This document shows positions 12,296 to 26,540 of a DNA stretch of 64,000 bases, piece by piece. The position numbers and the translations under genes are program-made. The stretch spans positions 203,503,494 to 203,567,493 of the forward strand of contig NC_059471.1 of the NCBI RefSeq assembly GCF_018139145.2, in the 5' to 3' direction. Origin of the DNA: Gymnogyps californianus (taxonomy: Eukaryota > Chordata > Aves > Accipitriformes > Cathartidae). Under the pieces are notes generated by a model. That model ran no database searches and was not told the DNA's origin. It was given only the letters and a program-made list of their open reading frames with translations. How positions within the stretch are numbered: position 1 is the first letter of the stretch; each line of letters starts with the position of its first letter.

Positions 12296-15200
12296 CAAGC
12301 AAGCACAGATGAAAGATGTCTTGAAAAGTGGTCCTTTAAAGACATCCTAAGAGAAGAAATAGGAAGAGAATTAATCAGAAACAAGAATGGGAGGAAAATA
12401 TCCTGGGTTGAAATCCACAATGAAAAGATAAGGTGCCAATCTTTGATATTGTAAAATCTGTACATTGTGACTGTAGTGTCGTTTGGAGCTTTTTATCCTC
12501 TCATCTTGGATGGTTAAATTAATGCTGCTGAACAGAAACATCCCAATACTTATTTCTGGACAAGTGGGAAGAGGTAGAGGAGAAAGTGGAGGAAATTTTT
12601 GTCAATTTTTATTTTTTGAAATTGTTCCATCTACTTTACTGCCCTTGTTTCACATTCCAGCCTTTCACTGCAGCTCCATGTAATTTGACAAAATTCCCAA
12701 GTGCGAGTTATGCTACAGAGAATATACCCTAGCTGCTCTTAAAACACATTAAGTATTTGAATACTGATTAGATCCATCAAATGGGCTCATTTATTAGCAA
12801 TAAATAATGATCCTTTGTGTAACAACTGTGCATAAATTACTTCCATCTGCACATAAATTTCACCTTGTTGTCCAGTATCTAATGGAAGCAGTTTCATCCA
12901 TCTTTTCACCAGACCAGGTGTCTTTAATAATCCCCTGATACTTGTATTCTTCTGAATTGGCTCAACATTTTTGTCATTGTCTGTTTCCTCACGTCCAGCT
13001 TCCTCTTCCATATTTCCAAAGTATGTAATAATCCCTTTCCTATTTAAAAAAAAAAAAAGTCATAATCACAGTGATCATGTCCTGCTTGGAACAATTTGAA
13101 TGAAACAAAACCTCAAGGATTTTGGAGGGCTGCCTGAAATGATCTTGAAAAATAAAAGTTTGACTTCATGAAAAATGTCCTATTTAAAAGAAAAGGAAAG
13201 CACAAAGCAGCCAGTTGTTTTTGCATGATTTATTGTGTTGACATTTTTATCAAAACATCTTTTATTTTTGCAAAAAGTCTTTCATTAAACTAAATGTTTG
13301 GAAAGTTCAATTTTTGGCAAAAGTAGAAAAGATAACAGAGGTGGAAGCCGCTTAGACTTTTTTGCATTATTTGAGTAAGTTCAATGTTTATAAATGCAGA
13401 ACAATATATCAGTGAGCACTGGGAACTCATTTATTTTCAGTGGTTTTCTCCATGGCTTTCTTGACAGCAGTGCCTACTCCAGGGTTTTGTAGGTACCTAC
13501 CTAAAGGAATCATTAAACAGATGAGCAGGTCAGCTGGGCACTGGCTGGGCAAGAGGGTCCGTGTGTTAGGAACAACTCTCGCATGCACGGAAGGATATTA
13601 GGATCACCATGCCCTCCCTGCTGATGCTTAGCATCCCCCCTCTCTCAAGACATTCCTTCCCTGAAGGAAGGCAGCCTGAAACCTGGGTCTGAAAGGCTGT
13701 TGCCCTCCTACGTTGCACGCTGCGTAGGATTTTCTGTTGGGCAGAGAGTGTAAAATTCCACCATTTCAGAACTGCAGTTCTCGGTCTTGCCTCACTGGAA
13801 TGCTGCATAATATCAGGAGCTCTAGACAAGGAAATAATATTTCATGTCAGCAGTGTTGCTAATTAACATGTAAATCATTTTGCTTACTTTTCCCACAAGT
13901 CACAAGATTGGCTTAAAAAAAATGGAAAGACTTAAAAATGATATATACACGCCTGCAACTTTTGTGAGTCACTAAATTTCATGCTTTTCAAGATTTTCTT
14001 TGCCTCCAAGAAGAACAGAATCTCATTTTAATTTTGAATGATAAATAAGTTTTCTCAGTCTAGGAATGGGGACAGTAAGAAAAACATCAAATACCATGGT
14101 CCTGGCAATAAAAACCCAAAGAGTTGGCAGTCGTGGGTCAGAGAAGACAAGGCTTGGGAGGGAGCCAGAGCCTGCCTGTGAACAGGAGCAGCAGGCTGGA
14201 GACAGCTGTCTGGAATCTGTCTGGGCAGCAGGCACCCCAGGAGATGAGAGAGTCATGCAGGGAAGCAGCTTTTTGCTGCTATGGGAGCCGTAACATCAGA
14301 GCTTGTTTCCACTTAAAGGGGTTTCCTGTTAGAACTACAACTGGCAAACCCTGCCCATGAAGATGAAAGTTAGACAGCTTCCCAGAATGGAGTTACATGA
14401 GCAGCAAGGAGTTGCTGCATGTATAAAAGCATCTATATTAGAGGTTTTGTTGGCATGGTTATGGGGTTCGAGAATGGGTGTTTTGTTGGTTTTTTTTAAA
14501 TTGATGGAGAGCAAGGCTATAGGAAAGGGAGAGGACACAGGTAACCCATGTAGGGAGCCACAAGTCGCATATCTCTAGGCACAATTTTGAACGATTGCAA
14601 TGAGGTCAGACCAGGATTCCCCAGGTGTTAGGACATGTGGGGAGGTGCAGATGACCATTGATAGCAAAGAAGTCTTTTACTATTCCTGTGAAAGTTGGGA
14701 ATACTTATGGAAACTCATTGTAAAGCCTGTAGCTTTGCAAAGCCTGGAGCACATCCCATTCCTGGCTCTAGGCTTGTTGTGCACAGAAGTCCCATCAAAC
14801 ACACTAACCATGACTTTAGGGCTAGCTGGAACATGGATTTGAGAACATGTTAAAGAGGTTCAACCATATTATCTGTCCACTTTCTTTTCCTCTTAGTAGC
14901 TGCAGTTCAGACATAAATAAACTGGGCTGTGCTTAGGAAGACCCAAGTTTCAGGATGTCTTCTGGTGGACCACTTTAATTCATTCCAGGTGATGTCAGTC
15001 TGTCTGCACTAGATGAAGGAAAGCTTGGATTCACGTGATAGCATATCACAAGTATCTAAGCTTTCACCACTCCAGGCAGGCCTGGAGGTCAGCATTCACA
15101 AAACCAGTGTGGGTGGTAGATGGTGCTGGGCTTGAGCACAAACTCAGACCCAGGACCGATGGGCAGCATAGGCATAGCCAGAGAAAGGGCTGGCTGATCA

Positions 15201-18108
15201 TGGAGATCAGAACAACATCTGAGGGTGTGATAGGTTTGACAGTATGTTGCACCCTCTTACTCGCTGGTGCCTGCTGTATATGCCAGTGCAAACTGCAGAG
15301 TCGGGCCCAAAGGCAATGACTGCTGCTCAAGTAGTGACCTACTTAGGTGGAAAGCAGCATGTGAATGTGGTTACTAATACCATAGCTGAGTGTGAGTATT
15401 GTGAGTGAAGAGAAGAGCTGCTATTCCTCCACCCATCTGATGATCTACCCACGTTTTAACCAGCCACTTAATCATTTTTACTACTTGGTACCTGTCAGAA
15501 GGATCCACACCATCCAACTCAGGCATAGATATGTAAATGGATAGTATCTCCTCCAGTAGGTCTTGAAAAGCATCAGCCTCCCTTCCCTAACTTTGCAGAG
15601 AACATGGGCATTTGCTTTCAGATGTTCACGAACATTGAGGCATGAATTAAATGCCTAAGGCTGTGTCTACGTAAATGTTTTGGTTCAAAGCTATAGTACT
15701 GTTTTGAAGTGAACTCCCTGATTACCCCCACTTACCGTGTGTTGATTTAGTATGCAAAATAGTTTTGGTGTCTGTGAGCTAGCTTCCTTTAAGAGGAGAC
15801 TTAATCAGAAGCTCCGAATGCAACACCAAATGTGCTCCAACCCCTGATGAAGATACTAGAATATGAACCAATGAGCAGGCTGCACAACCACAAAGTCCTC
15901 CAGCATGTACTGAACATGCACGAACTACTAGAAGTCTCCCCAAACCACTAAATGCTTCTGCAACATCCTGAATGTGTCTCCTGCTGTACAAAGGACCTGC
16001 TGCATTTTCAGATTTCCTTGCAACTGCCAGCCCTCGGCTCCTTGTGACTCTTTTGTTCTCCTCAGTCACCTACCTCATCTTCTTTCTTGGAAACCTTGAC
16101 CTTCTTTAGCCTGACTTCTGTTGCCTTCCCCAACCTTTGCTGTTCTTCTCTATTATTTTCCCTTTCCTACTGTTGTCTTCTGCAATAGTAACATCTGTGC
16201 CATCAGCATCCCAGAAATCCAGTGGATGTGCAACTGGAGGCCCTGAGAAACTGATGCAATCCATTAACTTTACGAGGGCTGGAAGTGTATCCAGCAGCAA
16301 CATAACCCAGTGGCAGTACCAGGAGGCTGCTAACTGCTGAGTAGTGCTTCATAGTATTGGGAAGATGGTGGCCTTGCTCTTGAAGATCCAGACAAACACC
16401 TAGGGTTGGCATGGCCAACGTGTCTCCAGTGCAGAGAGCTCAAATCAGTCTTTAGGTGGGAGGAGATTGCCCAGCCTGCTCAGCACCAGGAGAAGAGTTT
16501 GGAGCAGCACGCTTCTTCTGGCACGGCTTTGGGGCCCCTGGACTCCACCAAAGAGCCATGCAAGGACACATCAAGGGACATGTCTTTGGTCATCTCCCCG
16601 CCCTGGCTGGAATCAGGGGAACAGCACCAATGGACCAGCTTCCAGCCCCAGGTGTATGCTGGGTGACCAGCTCCAGTGCTGTACATCTGTGTCTAGCCCC
16701 TGGAATCACCCCTTCCCAGTTTCTGCAGGGTGACCCCATCACTCGTAAAATAACTATTTCCTCCAGGTCTGTGTATCAGAGCTCATCTTCTGGATGTGTG
16801 TACACACTAGGATCTAAGTACAAGTTTAGATCAGGCAAAGTAAATCCCACAGCTTCAACGAAAAGGAATCTCAAATTGTACAAGGGTGTATTAACAGACC
16901 CTGCGTAACTATGGGGCCCAGCAGACCACAGAACTGTGCAGAAACAAGACAAAATAGTTCGAGGGAAGCTACTGAGAGACAGGGGTAAAGACAAGAAACC
17001 TGGCTGTACCCTCTGGCTTGCCTTGTTTTTAAGGACTGAAATATTTCGTGAGCGCAAGGCTGCTTTTTGGCACAGATGCCTGGGAAGAGCTTTTGAAAAT
17101 GGGTTTGAATTTGGACCTGGGGGATGAGGCAGGGCCTGGCCCAGGCACCCAGGGCAGCCATAAGGGAGGGAAAATGGGCAGGAACCAGCTCACGGGCTCA
17201 TCCCCAGGCTGGAGAAGTGGAGGGACACTTGGCCGCTCCCTCCAGTGAAAGGTGGGCTGACACCTTTCGTACCGCTGCGAAGGACGTTCCTGAGTTTTCC
17301 AGTCCTTGCCCTGTTGGCTTTGCTGGAGTGACCACAGCGCCATTCCCTCACCTGTCCACCCCTTGCTATTTCAGCTGCGTCTTCCCTCCTTCATACTTCC
17401 CCTTTCTGGTGAGGTGGAGGCCAAAATGGGGGAGGAGGTGATAAATGCAAAATGTCTCTACGAAGTGGCTGAGGGCAGGAGCTTTCCCTTTGCCTTTCCA
17501 AATCTCACAGAACTGATACCAGGGCTGTGGCTGCATCCCAGACAGAATATATGTCCCCATCAAACTGTGCTCACCAGCTCTCAATACTATTGAAACCACT
17601 GGCATGTTAAAACACCTTGTTACTAGTGGCAACCATTTTTTGCTAGTCTAATTTTTGTCCTTTCAAAGAGTGGGAGAGGATAAAGTAGCGTTTCTTGTTT
17701 GCTTAGGAAGCTCCAGTGTCCTTTACGTTCCTGCACAGGTCAGTCCCCCCTCGGCCGCTTTTGCAGACCACAGTCATGGCCAGTGACTTATCAGCTCGGC
17801 TGCCTCTGGTGCAGAGGGTTTTCCAGATACCTGCCATAACCCAGTCTTTCCCCATGCTGGTACCTGCAAGCACAGCAGAGCTCACAGCCTGTCTAAGCGT
17901 GCGGTGTGAGCCCCATCTCTCCTGCCTTCTGTTAACCAGCCGCTCAGCCATCCTCATTTTCCCTCGGCAGAATTATTTTGTCTACCTCAGAGGTAAAAAT
18001 AACTCACTGTTTTCTAGGGACAGATCCTTGAGAGATGTTCTCAAGAGAAAAGCACTGAGCAGCAGAACAAGTAAACCAAAAGAGTACAATTCTGTGCTAA
18101 ACTGATTA
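12296..18108. other. Non-coding, no gene seen
   Basis: No gene is recognisable on either strand. An A13 run lies at 13046-13058. The stretch 14060-14360 and the GC-richer part 16400-17350 have several overlapping short open frames, but none shows a known domain. 'ggctgtgtctacg' at about 15660 resembles the end of some hAT transposons but has no visible partner. Confidence 0.6.
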
Positions 18109-18113
18109 CCTTT

Positions 18114-18701
18114 TGTCGTGGTTTAACCCCAGCCGGCAGCTAAGCACCACGCAGCTGCTCGCTCACTCCCCCCCCACCCCTGGGATGGGGGAGAGAATCA
18201 GGGAAAAAAACCCCTCATGAGTCATGAGTTGAGATAAAGACAGTTTAATAGGACAGAAAGGAATGAAAAACAATGATAATGATAATAATATGACAATAGT
18301 AATACTAAAAGAATTAAACTATACAAAGCAAGTGGTGCACAATGCAATTGCTCACCACTCGTTGACCGATGCCCAGTTAGTTCCCGAGCCACGATCCACC
18401 CCTCCCAGCCAGCTCCCCCAGTTTATATACTGGGCATGATGTCATATGGTCTGGAATAGCTCTTTGGCCAGTTTGGGTCAGCTGTCCTGGCGGCGTCCCC
18501 TCCCAGCTTCTTGTGCCCCTCCAGCCTTCTTGCTGGTGGGGCATGAGAAGCTGAAAAATCCTTGACTTAGTATAAACACTACTTAGCTACAACTAAAAAC
18601 ATCAGAGTGTTATCAACATTATTTTCCTACTAAATCCAAAACACAGCACTATACCAGCTACTAGGAAGAAAATTAACTCTGCCCTAGCTGAAACCAGGAC
18701 A
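18114..18701 (-). mobile_element. Solo LTR of an avian endogenous retrovirus (copy 2 of 4)
   Basis: Same family as the copy at 9169. It has TGTCGTGG...CCAGGACA ends and the 5-bp duplication CCTTT (18109-18113 and 18702-18706). On the minus strand the TATA box is the complement of 18422-18429 and ATTAAA the complement of 18244-18249. It is much closer to the copy at 32818 than to the other two: both share the 'ggacagaaaggaatgaaaaacaatgataatgataat' block and the 'ttggccagtttgggtcagctgtcctggcggcg' block (each split here only for reference). No internal retroviral sequence is present. Confidence 0.93.
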
Positions 18702-18706
18702 CCTTT

Positions 18707-21700
18707 GAATGTATCTTTATGGTCTTAGAATACAATTACCAGAAATAGAGATCAACAATTTTTGTTTTTCCAATCTGTCTTTTTTTTTGGTTGTTTTTCT
18801 GCCTCTTGCAGAATAGGCAAATGTTTCCTCAGGACTCATACCCCCCAGGGCTTGCATCCATAAAGCACTGGGTGTAGTACATCTTGTGAGAAAGTTTTGG
18901 CCAGTTTATAGGTCACAGACCAGAAAGACCAAAACCCACCATCTAATGTGATGTGAGAGCAGCTGGAAGGCTGTGTTATGAGGAGATTATATTGCTCGTG
19001 TGTGGCTTCCCAGGGACTTTTTAGTTCTTGCCTCCCATAGTCTGCTGCTATAAGAACACCGGAGCCCTGTTGCTTAGGCATAGTTTCTAATAATTCAAAG
19101 GATTTAAAGATAGCTGTTGGAATACATTGGGTTTCTGAGCACTGCCGGAGAGCCTTATAACTAAAGCAGGACTTAAAACATTGAAGTGACGTAATTCCCA
19201 TTTCAGTCTATAAAGTTAGTTACTGGGAGCTATGGATACATTAAGTTTAGTTGTCAAACTTTTACACTCATATGTGAACATTTTGGTCTCTGCAAGTTAA
19301 CTTTTGCCCATCTCGGTGTTGTGCAGAAGGTGTGAAGCCTTGCTACAGAAATCCTGGGATGTCCCAGACGCAGCCAGGTGAGGTGCTTGGAGGTTTGCCC
19401 AGCTCCTTCTCCACTGCCATGTGCCTCTGCTGCCTGTCCCTAGCCGGAGGGGTGCTGGTTGCAGTGTGCTCGAAGGGCTTTTCCCTCTGAACTCAGCCAA
19501 ACCTGCTCCCACCCTAGTCCCGGCAAGATGACATGAGGCACCCCACAGCATGGACGCATGGCTTTATAGGACAAATTGCTTCCTAACACGGAGTAGGCTT
19601 AAATGTTTTTCATCTTTGCTGACCTCACTTCCAGCGTCAGCTGAGGTCATGGCATCTAGCTTCAAGATTGGAAGCAAAATTATTGAGTAAATGCAACTCT
19701 AAGTGCCAAACCCACATATCCTTAACAGCCAGGGACATTTTTAGTGGCTTGATATCTCTCACCTGGAATCCTTTCTTCTGTCCTAGCTGGAGGCTCCAGT
19801 TCAAGCATTGCTCTGCTTGCCACATGGCTCCCTCAGAATTTGGTTTAAGGTTGGACTAATGGGTTGGCACTCAGCTCCCCTGTCCCGTCCCCAGGTCCTT
19901 CTGTGATGGTGGCTGCTCCAAAGCCTCTCTCTGTTGAAACTGCCAATTCCAGTCCCCTTTGGTTTTACCTTAAATCTGATCCCTTGCTTATTACCCCAAA
20001 CCAACATGTTTATACAGGGGTGACCAAGCATCCCCAGAGAAACAGCTTGTCCTCCTATCCCACAGACTTCTTCCGGACTGTTATTTTGTCTGGGATTTTA
20101 GAAACAGCAATTGGGATCTATATTTTCTTCTTGTCTGCCCCTCTCAGAACATGTTCATGGGAATCACCCACTGCCCCCCCCAGCCGGACAGTGGTGACAA
20201 GGTGCAGAATACAACACAGACAGCATGTTCCATGTCCTATTCCTTTTCTTCTAAAATCCCGTCCCTTAATGTATACCAATTTTGGACTTTTCCATTTCAT
20301 TCTGTGCAATTGCAGTTTTGATGAGCCCTGTCTTCATAGGTTCAGAAAGAGAAAAGCAAATGTAGCCTGTGGGGCTGTCCTCTTTCTTGGTTTGGCACTT
20401 GTGTGCATATGTCTCTTGAGTTCTTCAGTTGCCAGACTCCTTCCAGCCAAGTCAGCACTGGTATTTGTTCAGGAGGTTTTCTGGGTGTTACCACACTCCT
20501 ACAGACTGTTCTCCAAAAGATGTATCACTGATTCATTGCTCTTGCATCCTCCTTAGTTGTCGATCTGTAGTTACCCAGCTTTCTACATGCTTACGTTGTG
20601 CTTTTTTTATGCTTTTTTCTTTTCCATACTTAGGGGCTCTCAGCGTGATGTATTGCCTTCTGTCTGCAGAGAAATGTCAGCATGACATCCACAGGTGGCA
20701 CTGGCTTAGAAAGGAGGCATGAGATGTTCACCTGATGTGAGTGCTCATCGTATCTCTCTGAGCTAAACACGGGGAAGCCACTGTGGTCACCGCACAAGCT
20801 CTGGGGCTTGTGGGCATTGCAAGGAGATGGAGAGGAAGGGTTCGTGGCTACGACAGTGCTTTCCCATAATTTATTACCAAAAGACTTGACTACATGTCTC
20901 AGCCAGTTTAAACAAAACAGAGAAGTGATGGATTTATGCACTGGTGACATCAAAGAGCACAATTGTTCTTTTCTGTCTCAATTCCCAGTCCCTGTCCATC
21001 CCCAAGGTCTGACTCCCGTTGCCTGCTGATGCACATCATGTCCCTCTGTCCAAGGCCAAATTCCCCAGCACTGGAGATAAGGTGTCCTTGGTCACTGACC
21101 CTCGCCTGTGTAATGCCTTACTGGGAAGCCATTACTAGATGTGACAGAGCCAAATCTGCCTTCAAGAATATGGTTTTGGATGCAATAACCTGGAACAAAA
21201 AAAAAAAATCCACAGGAAAAGAACCACGACAGTACAGTATCTGCCAGTGCTCAGGGTGGTGAAAGGCAGGCTCCAGTGATGATAATCTGTGAGACAGTAT
21301 TGTATTTGGCACTCAGACACTTGCGTGATCTGTGTTTTGGGAATCCCTTAGCAAGATGAGGAAAGAGTTTCCAATCTAAAAGAAAAAATGGCAGAAACTG
21401 GGAGTGAAAACTCACCTTGTGTAATTTATGGCGTGTCCATGTTTATATCCTCCATAAATCTTGCAGAAGAAGGGACCAGTCATCGCCCTCCCACTCACCT
21501 TTAATCCACAGTGTTCCTTCTCTGCAGACTCAAAGTTCCAGAGAAATATAATTTATCTTCAGAATTTATGTTTGGTTTTGTTGGTGGGAGAATTCTTCTG
21601 TTTTCTTAACTTCAGAGAAAATGAATCATTGTGCAGTGGGAGGCTTGGATATGAGGTTGAACAAGAATGACTTTCTTGTTTTTGTGAACTAGAGAGTACA

Positions 21701-24700
21701 AACCCCAACACCTTTTAGTAAATATTTGTTCACGAAGCTTTTCACAGTCTTTTGCTATAGTTGAAACACTAATAGTCCACATTGCCTAAAAGTATTTTAG
21801 GAGCTTGTCAAGATTTTATTTTGTAAGTATACAATCATCTCAAATCTAATCATGTACCTTCTTCCATTTGCTATTTTGCTATTTTAATATTTTAATTATA
21901 AAGCATTCAAAATTGGATAAAAGCCCACTCTAAAAATTTTTAAAATTGAAAAGGTAGTAATTTTTCATATACTCAAAGCCTAAAAAACTTCAATATATAT
22001 TTCACATATCAGCACACAAACAAAACACATTGCAGTACCCTTGTTATGTGTGAAATGTTTTGACTCAAATAGCTGGTGATGAATAGCGATAGATATATAC
22101 GTACGTGTGTGTGTATACATATATGTATAAAGACAGATTTGATACGTGGTGACTGTAGCACCTCCTTAACCAAATATCATTCAATTACAAGTCATGGTGC
22201 ATCTACTCTCTGAATATAACATGCTGTTTTAAGAAATTAATGCTACAAATGGGTAAAAAAAATCAAGTTTTGGATTTTTTACACGTTACAAGATGTTATG
22301 CATTGTCATTTTCACTCTTTCTTCTCTATTAGAAAATAAGTAGTGAATTAATCTCTTATTTTCTTACATAATCAGAGAAACATTTTTACATACAGAAAAT
22401 GAGATTGTGAAATTCCCGAAGTTTGCAAGGAATCTGGAAGGCAGACACAGGACTTGTAAACATGCTGAACTGACTTTAAAAGCTGATAAATTTCAATTTG
22501 TGTGTGCCCATTGAAATCCATGTATAACCTTGCTATGGCAACAGCATTGCTGGGGAGAATTAACATAGAGATAGACTTGGTATTACTTCACGTCTTGTTT
22601 CAGACTGCTCAAATAACAATAGCAACAGAATGGAAGTGCCCTTTGTGCCAAGAACAATAAAGTGGATGCACAGAGTCTGAGAATTCTTGGCAACAAATAC
22701 CTCACACAAATTAGGCTCTAATATGAAGTATTTTTAGATTTGGATTCCTTTCATTGGACAAGGACAAGACTCCTTGGAGCAAGTCCCTAGTGATCCTTTC
22801 CCCTATCTGGAAAAGAGTGCAATTCTTGGAAGTAGGATCTGCATTTCATTCCAGGAGAAATTCTCATTCATTTTAGTAAAAAATGTGGGTGGTTTTTTTT
22901 ATTTCAGCACAGAAACTCAAAACTCAAATTGTGATATGCCAACAAACTCCAAAATGTGGTGAGGGACTGGTGAGAGAGAAGACTTTTCTTGAAGTCTCAT
23001 GAGGAGCTCCAGTTATCCAAGGAAATCATGGTGTTCAGCGTTTTCGATGAACCACAGAGCACCTTCAACGAGCAGGTCTGTGTGGGTGGTCATCATGTTG
23101 CTACCTCTGATAATACCATCTTGCACCTCAAAATATTTTTTCACATTGTAGCACCAAGAGTTCTACTATTATGTGAGAATAAATTTTCATTAAAAGAGGG
23201 GGAAAAAAAGTGCACGCATAACCCTTACAACTGTGGACCATGTGAATTCCAACCTCTTAAAAAAGAAGGCAATTCTAATGTTTATTTGTTTTAAAGTCTT
23301 ATGGTTAGATCAAGCACAAGATTTTCAGGTTCTAGGGGTTTTTTTGCATGGCATATTGTGCTTCTCCTCCTTAAGAAAATTGATTCTAGAGACAATTACC
23401 ACAAGGTAAGAGCTAGACTCGAGCATGCTTTCGCAAGGATTTCACCGTCTTCGTTTTCTAGTTCTTATCTTAATCACAACACAGCCATGGTTCCTGGGTA
23501 AGAGGGAGGACGATTTTGGTTCTGCTCTGCACAGAACTCTGTTCTTCTCCCACTGAAATCAGTGACGAATATCCCTCTGAATTCAGTGGAAGCAGGGTTG
23601 AACCAGCTACTCGTAACAAAGGCAGTATTGTTCAGCATTGCAGGGGTCTGGGATGCTGGTGATGCCTTTCGTCTTTGTGCTCACTTCCTCTGGCTCATTA
23701 GGGCTGTGGCTTTTGGTTTTTCAGCTCCGGGGTGTGTGTTTGCTATCAGGCGTCAGCGATGTTTTGTGGGCTCTGGTGCCTACTGCGCTACAAGGCAGAT
23801 GTTCCAGTGATCCTTTCAAATGCAACATCTATTGCAGAGCAGTGGGGTCTCTCCTCCTAATTTAAATGCACGAAATCGAAGATTGGGTTTGCATTTCACT
23901 CTAGATTAGATTTGCATGATTTGTTGATTATTTTTGCCTGGTTTTTTTTTAGTGCCAGCAATAAAAGGTAACTTAAACACCAAAAGGCTGCCTTAAGTAC
24001 CTGCGTTGCTCTCGTCTTTCTTGACGTGTCGATCAGCAGTGCGTTTCCTTCATGCAGGATGTCAGCAGGCTTGATTTCCTATGCTGAAGTGGTAGTAAAA
24101 TAGCATAAAGAGAGGCTGGGAAATTGAGAATTATGGGAGGTATCAAGACCTCAGTCTTGTAAGAGGTCCCTGGAGGAGCACTGATCTGTCGTTCCAGAGA
24201 CCAGATAAAAGCACTAACACCCTGGTTAAGTAGGTGCAAGCAAGTCACGGAGAGTATTCAGGCAACTGCAGTGGAGAGAGGGGACAGTCAGTGTCAAGAA
24301 GACAGTGGGTATTTTTTGCAAGCATATGCTTAAGGTTTCAAAGTGTGTATTTTTAAATTTTGGTACGTAATGATACCGATTTTGCAGGATAAACTATTAA
24401 AATTAATTACCACCTATTTTCATTCTTTATAATTACTGTAAAGGTTAGAGATATATATTTGTTCCAAACTGGATTTTATTCTCATGCTCAAGTATGTGTT
24501 TAGATTAATTCTACCTGAAGTGGATGAACTATTTTGGTTTTATGAAGCAATCTGGTCAAATTTCCCAACTGGGCATTTTAAAAAGAGGAATCTGAAACGT
24601 CAAACGTGCTAGTCATCCCTTGATGAAGAGACCTTTCCTCTGCAGGGAAATCTGCATTTATTGTTGTTCATTCCACGTTTCAAAAGCACTTCAGCTATAA

Positions 24701-25900
24701 CTTGCAAAGATATTGTTCAAATACATTTTTAATTACTACTAGTATTTCCGAGGCTCTCAGAGGTGGCAGAGAGTTTGTTGAAGTGTCGTTGTATCTGGGT
24801 GCATCTGCTACTAGTGGAAGATTAAAAAAAAGACTCTCTGCTTTGGTATTTCCAGGTTAGAAATTAATTTCTATATTTCGTTCCCAATTTCTCCTGTCTT
24901 AGCTGTGCGGCAGCTAAGGAGATCTTGTCCCCAGATATCCCCAGCTTCCCCTGGAGCCATAGGGGAGCTGTGGCTGTGGACTGTGCCAGCTTGCTCTCCC
25001 TGACGGGTCCAGGTGCTGCGGCCACACAAGACCAGCCCTTCCTTTGCACCACAACCCGTGGTCCCTGAGGATGTGGGATGGGGCTGGAGCATCTCCATGG
25101 CTTGGGAAGGAGCCCTCCTTGAAGCGGTGCAGGTACCGCTGCTTGTGCCCTGCCTCTTCTGCAGCACATCTGACTCCAGTATCCAAGGTCAACAACCACC
25201 ACACTCTCCTTTTAAGCTGCCAGCATTACAAAGCCTGTGTATTGTATCCTGCCTTGGGAGAGCTGGAGGAAGCAGTGTGAAACCCTTGTTTATAAAAGGA
25301 TGTGAGATATAAACTAACACTCTCTTTCTGATATCTGAAGATTTACCTCTCAGTAAAATTCCTCAAGGGAAAGCTGCAAAAATTCAACCTCAGTGTTAAT
25401 TAAGAACCCATAAACTCCATTTATCTAAATTTACATATGGAAGAGAAGGTGGTATGATAAAAGAGAGATGTAACTATACATCCCTCTCTGCAAATATAAA
25501 CACAGTTTTCCCTGTGTTTATGCTAGACTGCCTACAAATGCATTGTAATACAGAAAAGGGATGCTCAGACCCCCAAGCACGGCTCTGTGCCAGGGCTGAG
25601 CACTTTGGCAAGTACTGTGGCTGTAGCATACAGGGTAACGGGGACCGCTCTGCAGATGAGGGCAGGAGCTATGATCATGACATGGAAGGCAAATCCAGGG
25701 CAGGATTTTGAGCTGTGGTCAAAGACGGGGAGGAGGATGTACAATTATTCTGAACGAGAAGGGAACACTGCCTGAGCAGCAAGGATGAGTAAACAGGATA
25801 ATTACCAGGAACTTACAGAATTAGTGCAATCATGGGATGTCCTTTGTTTGAGCAGAGACAGGGCGATGGAGGAGCCAGAAATAAGCTCCAGGTTAAGAGC
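18707..25900. other. Non-coding, no gene seen
   Basis: No recognisable gene. The longest frame, 19864-20556 on the + strand (230 codons), has no known domain, low-complexity composition and no support from the other frames. A mixed TA/TG microsatellite lies at about 22091-22130. AT-rich, repeat-poor stretches at 21700-22400 and 24330-24750 could be old conserved non-coding DNA, but this cannot be judged from one sequence. Confidence 0.55.
23544..23605 (+). repeat. Possible old interspersed-repeat remnant
   Basis: 'cccactgaaatcagtgac...gaattcagtggaagcaggg' resembles a short motif ('attgacttcagtggaagcagg') that recurs in bird and reptile introns. It contains a small inverted repeat (cactgaaatcagtg). 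The family is not identified. Confidence 0.3.
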
Positions 25901-25919
25901 TGTAATGCCAGAGATTTTA

Positions 25920-26540
25920 CTGGATTTTTAATAGCCATGGAGAAAGGGGGAAGGAGGAAAAATATGAATTCAGTTTTGAGATATCAGGAGACCTTGTAGG
26001 AGAAGAGAGCAAGGAAAAGATGTGGGTCTGGCTGCTCACTCACAGTTGTTGGTGCGGATGTGATGGTTATAACTGGGGAAAAAGATTTAAATAAGCAGGT
26101 ATAAAAGGAAAGGGGGATAGCACCTCAATCAAAGATAACCCTGAAGGAGGAGAAGACAAAAGAAAAAACAGGAAGAAAATCTCAATGAGCAAAGGATACA
26201 CCTGGCTGTTGAAGGCGAGGGAGAAGTAGGGAAAAATTAAAAAGCAACTCTTGTTCTTAAGAAAGAGGTGGGGGGCTGCTTCAATGCCCAGAGAGGGAGA
26301 AGCTGGTAAGAGGAAGAAAAGGAAATCAAAATACTGGAAGCAGAAGCCTTGAGGTTTTGAGAAGCCTGGAGATGAGGGGGAGGAGGGAGAGCAAGCAGCA
26401 AGCAGAAAAGGAGGTGGAGCTGGGCAGGCAGCTAAAGCCTCCTAGGCTCCCAGGGAGAAGGAAAGAAACCCAAGAAAAAAACTGGTGTGAGAGGCTGAGA
26501 GGAAGGGCTAGAGGGAAGTGGGGACACAAGCTACAGAATT
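25920..26540 (+). repeat. Purine-rich strand-asymmetric tract
   Basis: The + strand is dominated by A and G for about 600 bases, with many GGA/GAA/AGG runs (for example 25940-25965, 26135-26185, 26355-26420, 26455-26525). There is no simple repeat unit. Open frames on the + strand (26357-26659) reflect composition, giving Lys/Arg/Glu-rich translation. It could be an old degenerate GA-rich satellite or a low-complexity region. Confidence 0.5.

Noticed and set aside
15655..15675. hAT-like end 'ggctgtgtctacg'
   Set aside because: No second inverted end or target duplication found nearby; too short to call.
19864..20556. 230-codon + strand frame
   Set aside because: No recognisable domain, no CpG island or promoter, and a composition like the surrounding DNA. 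A chance frame is more likely than a gene.
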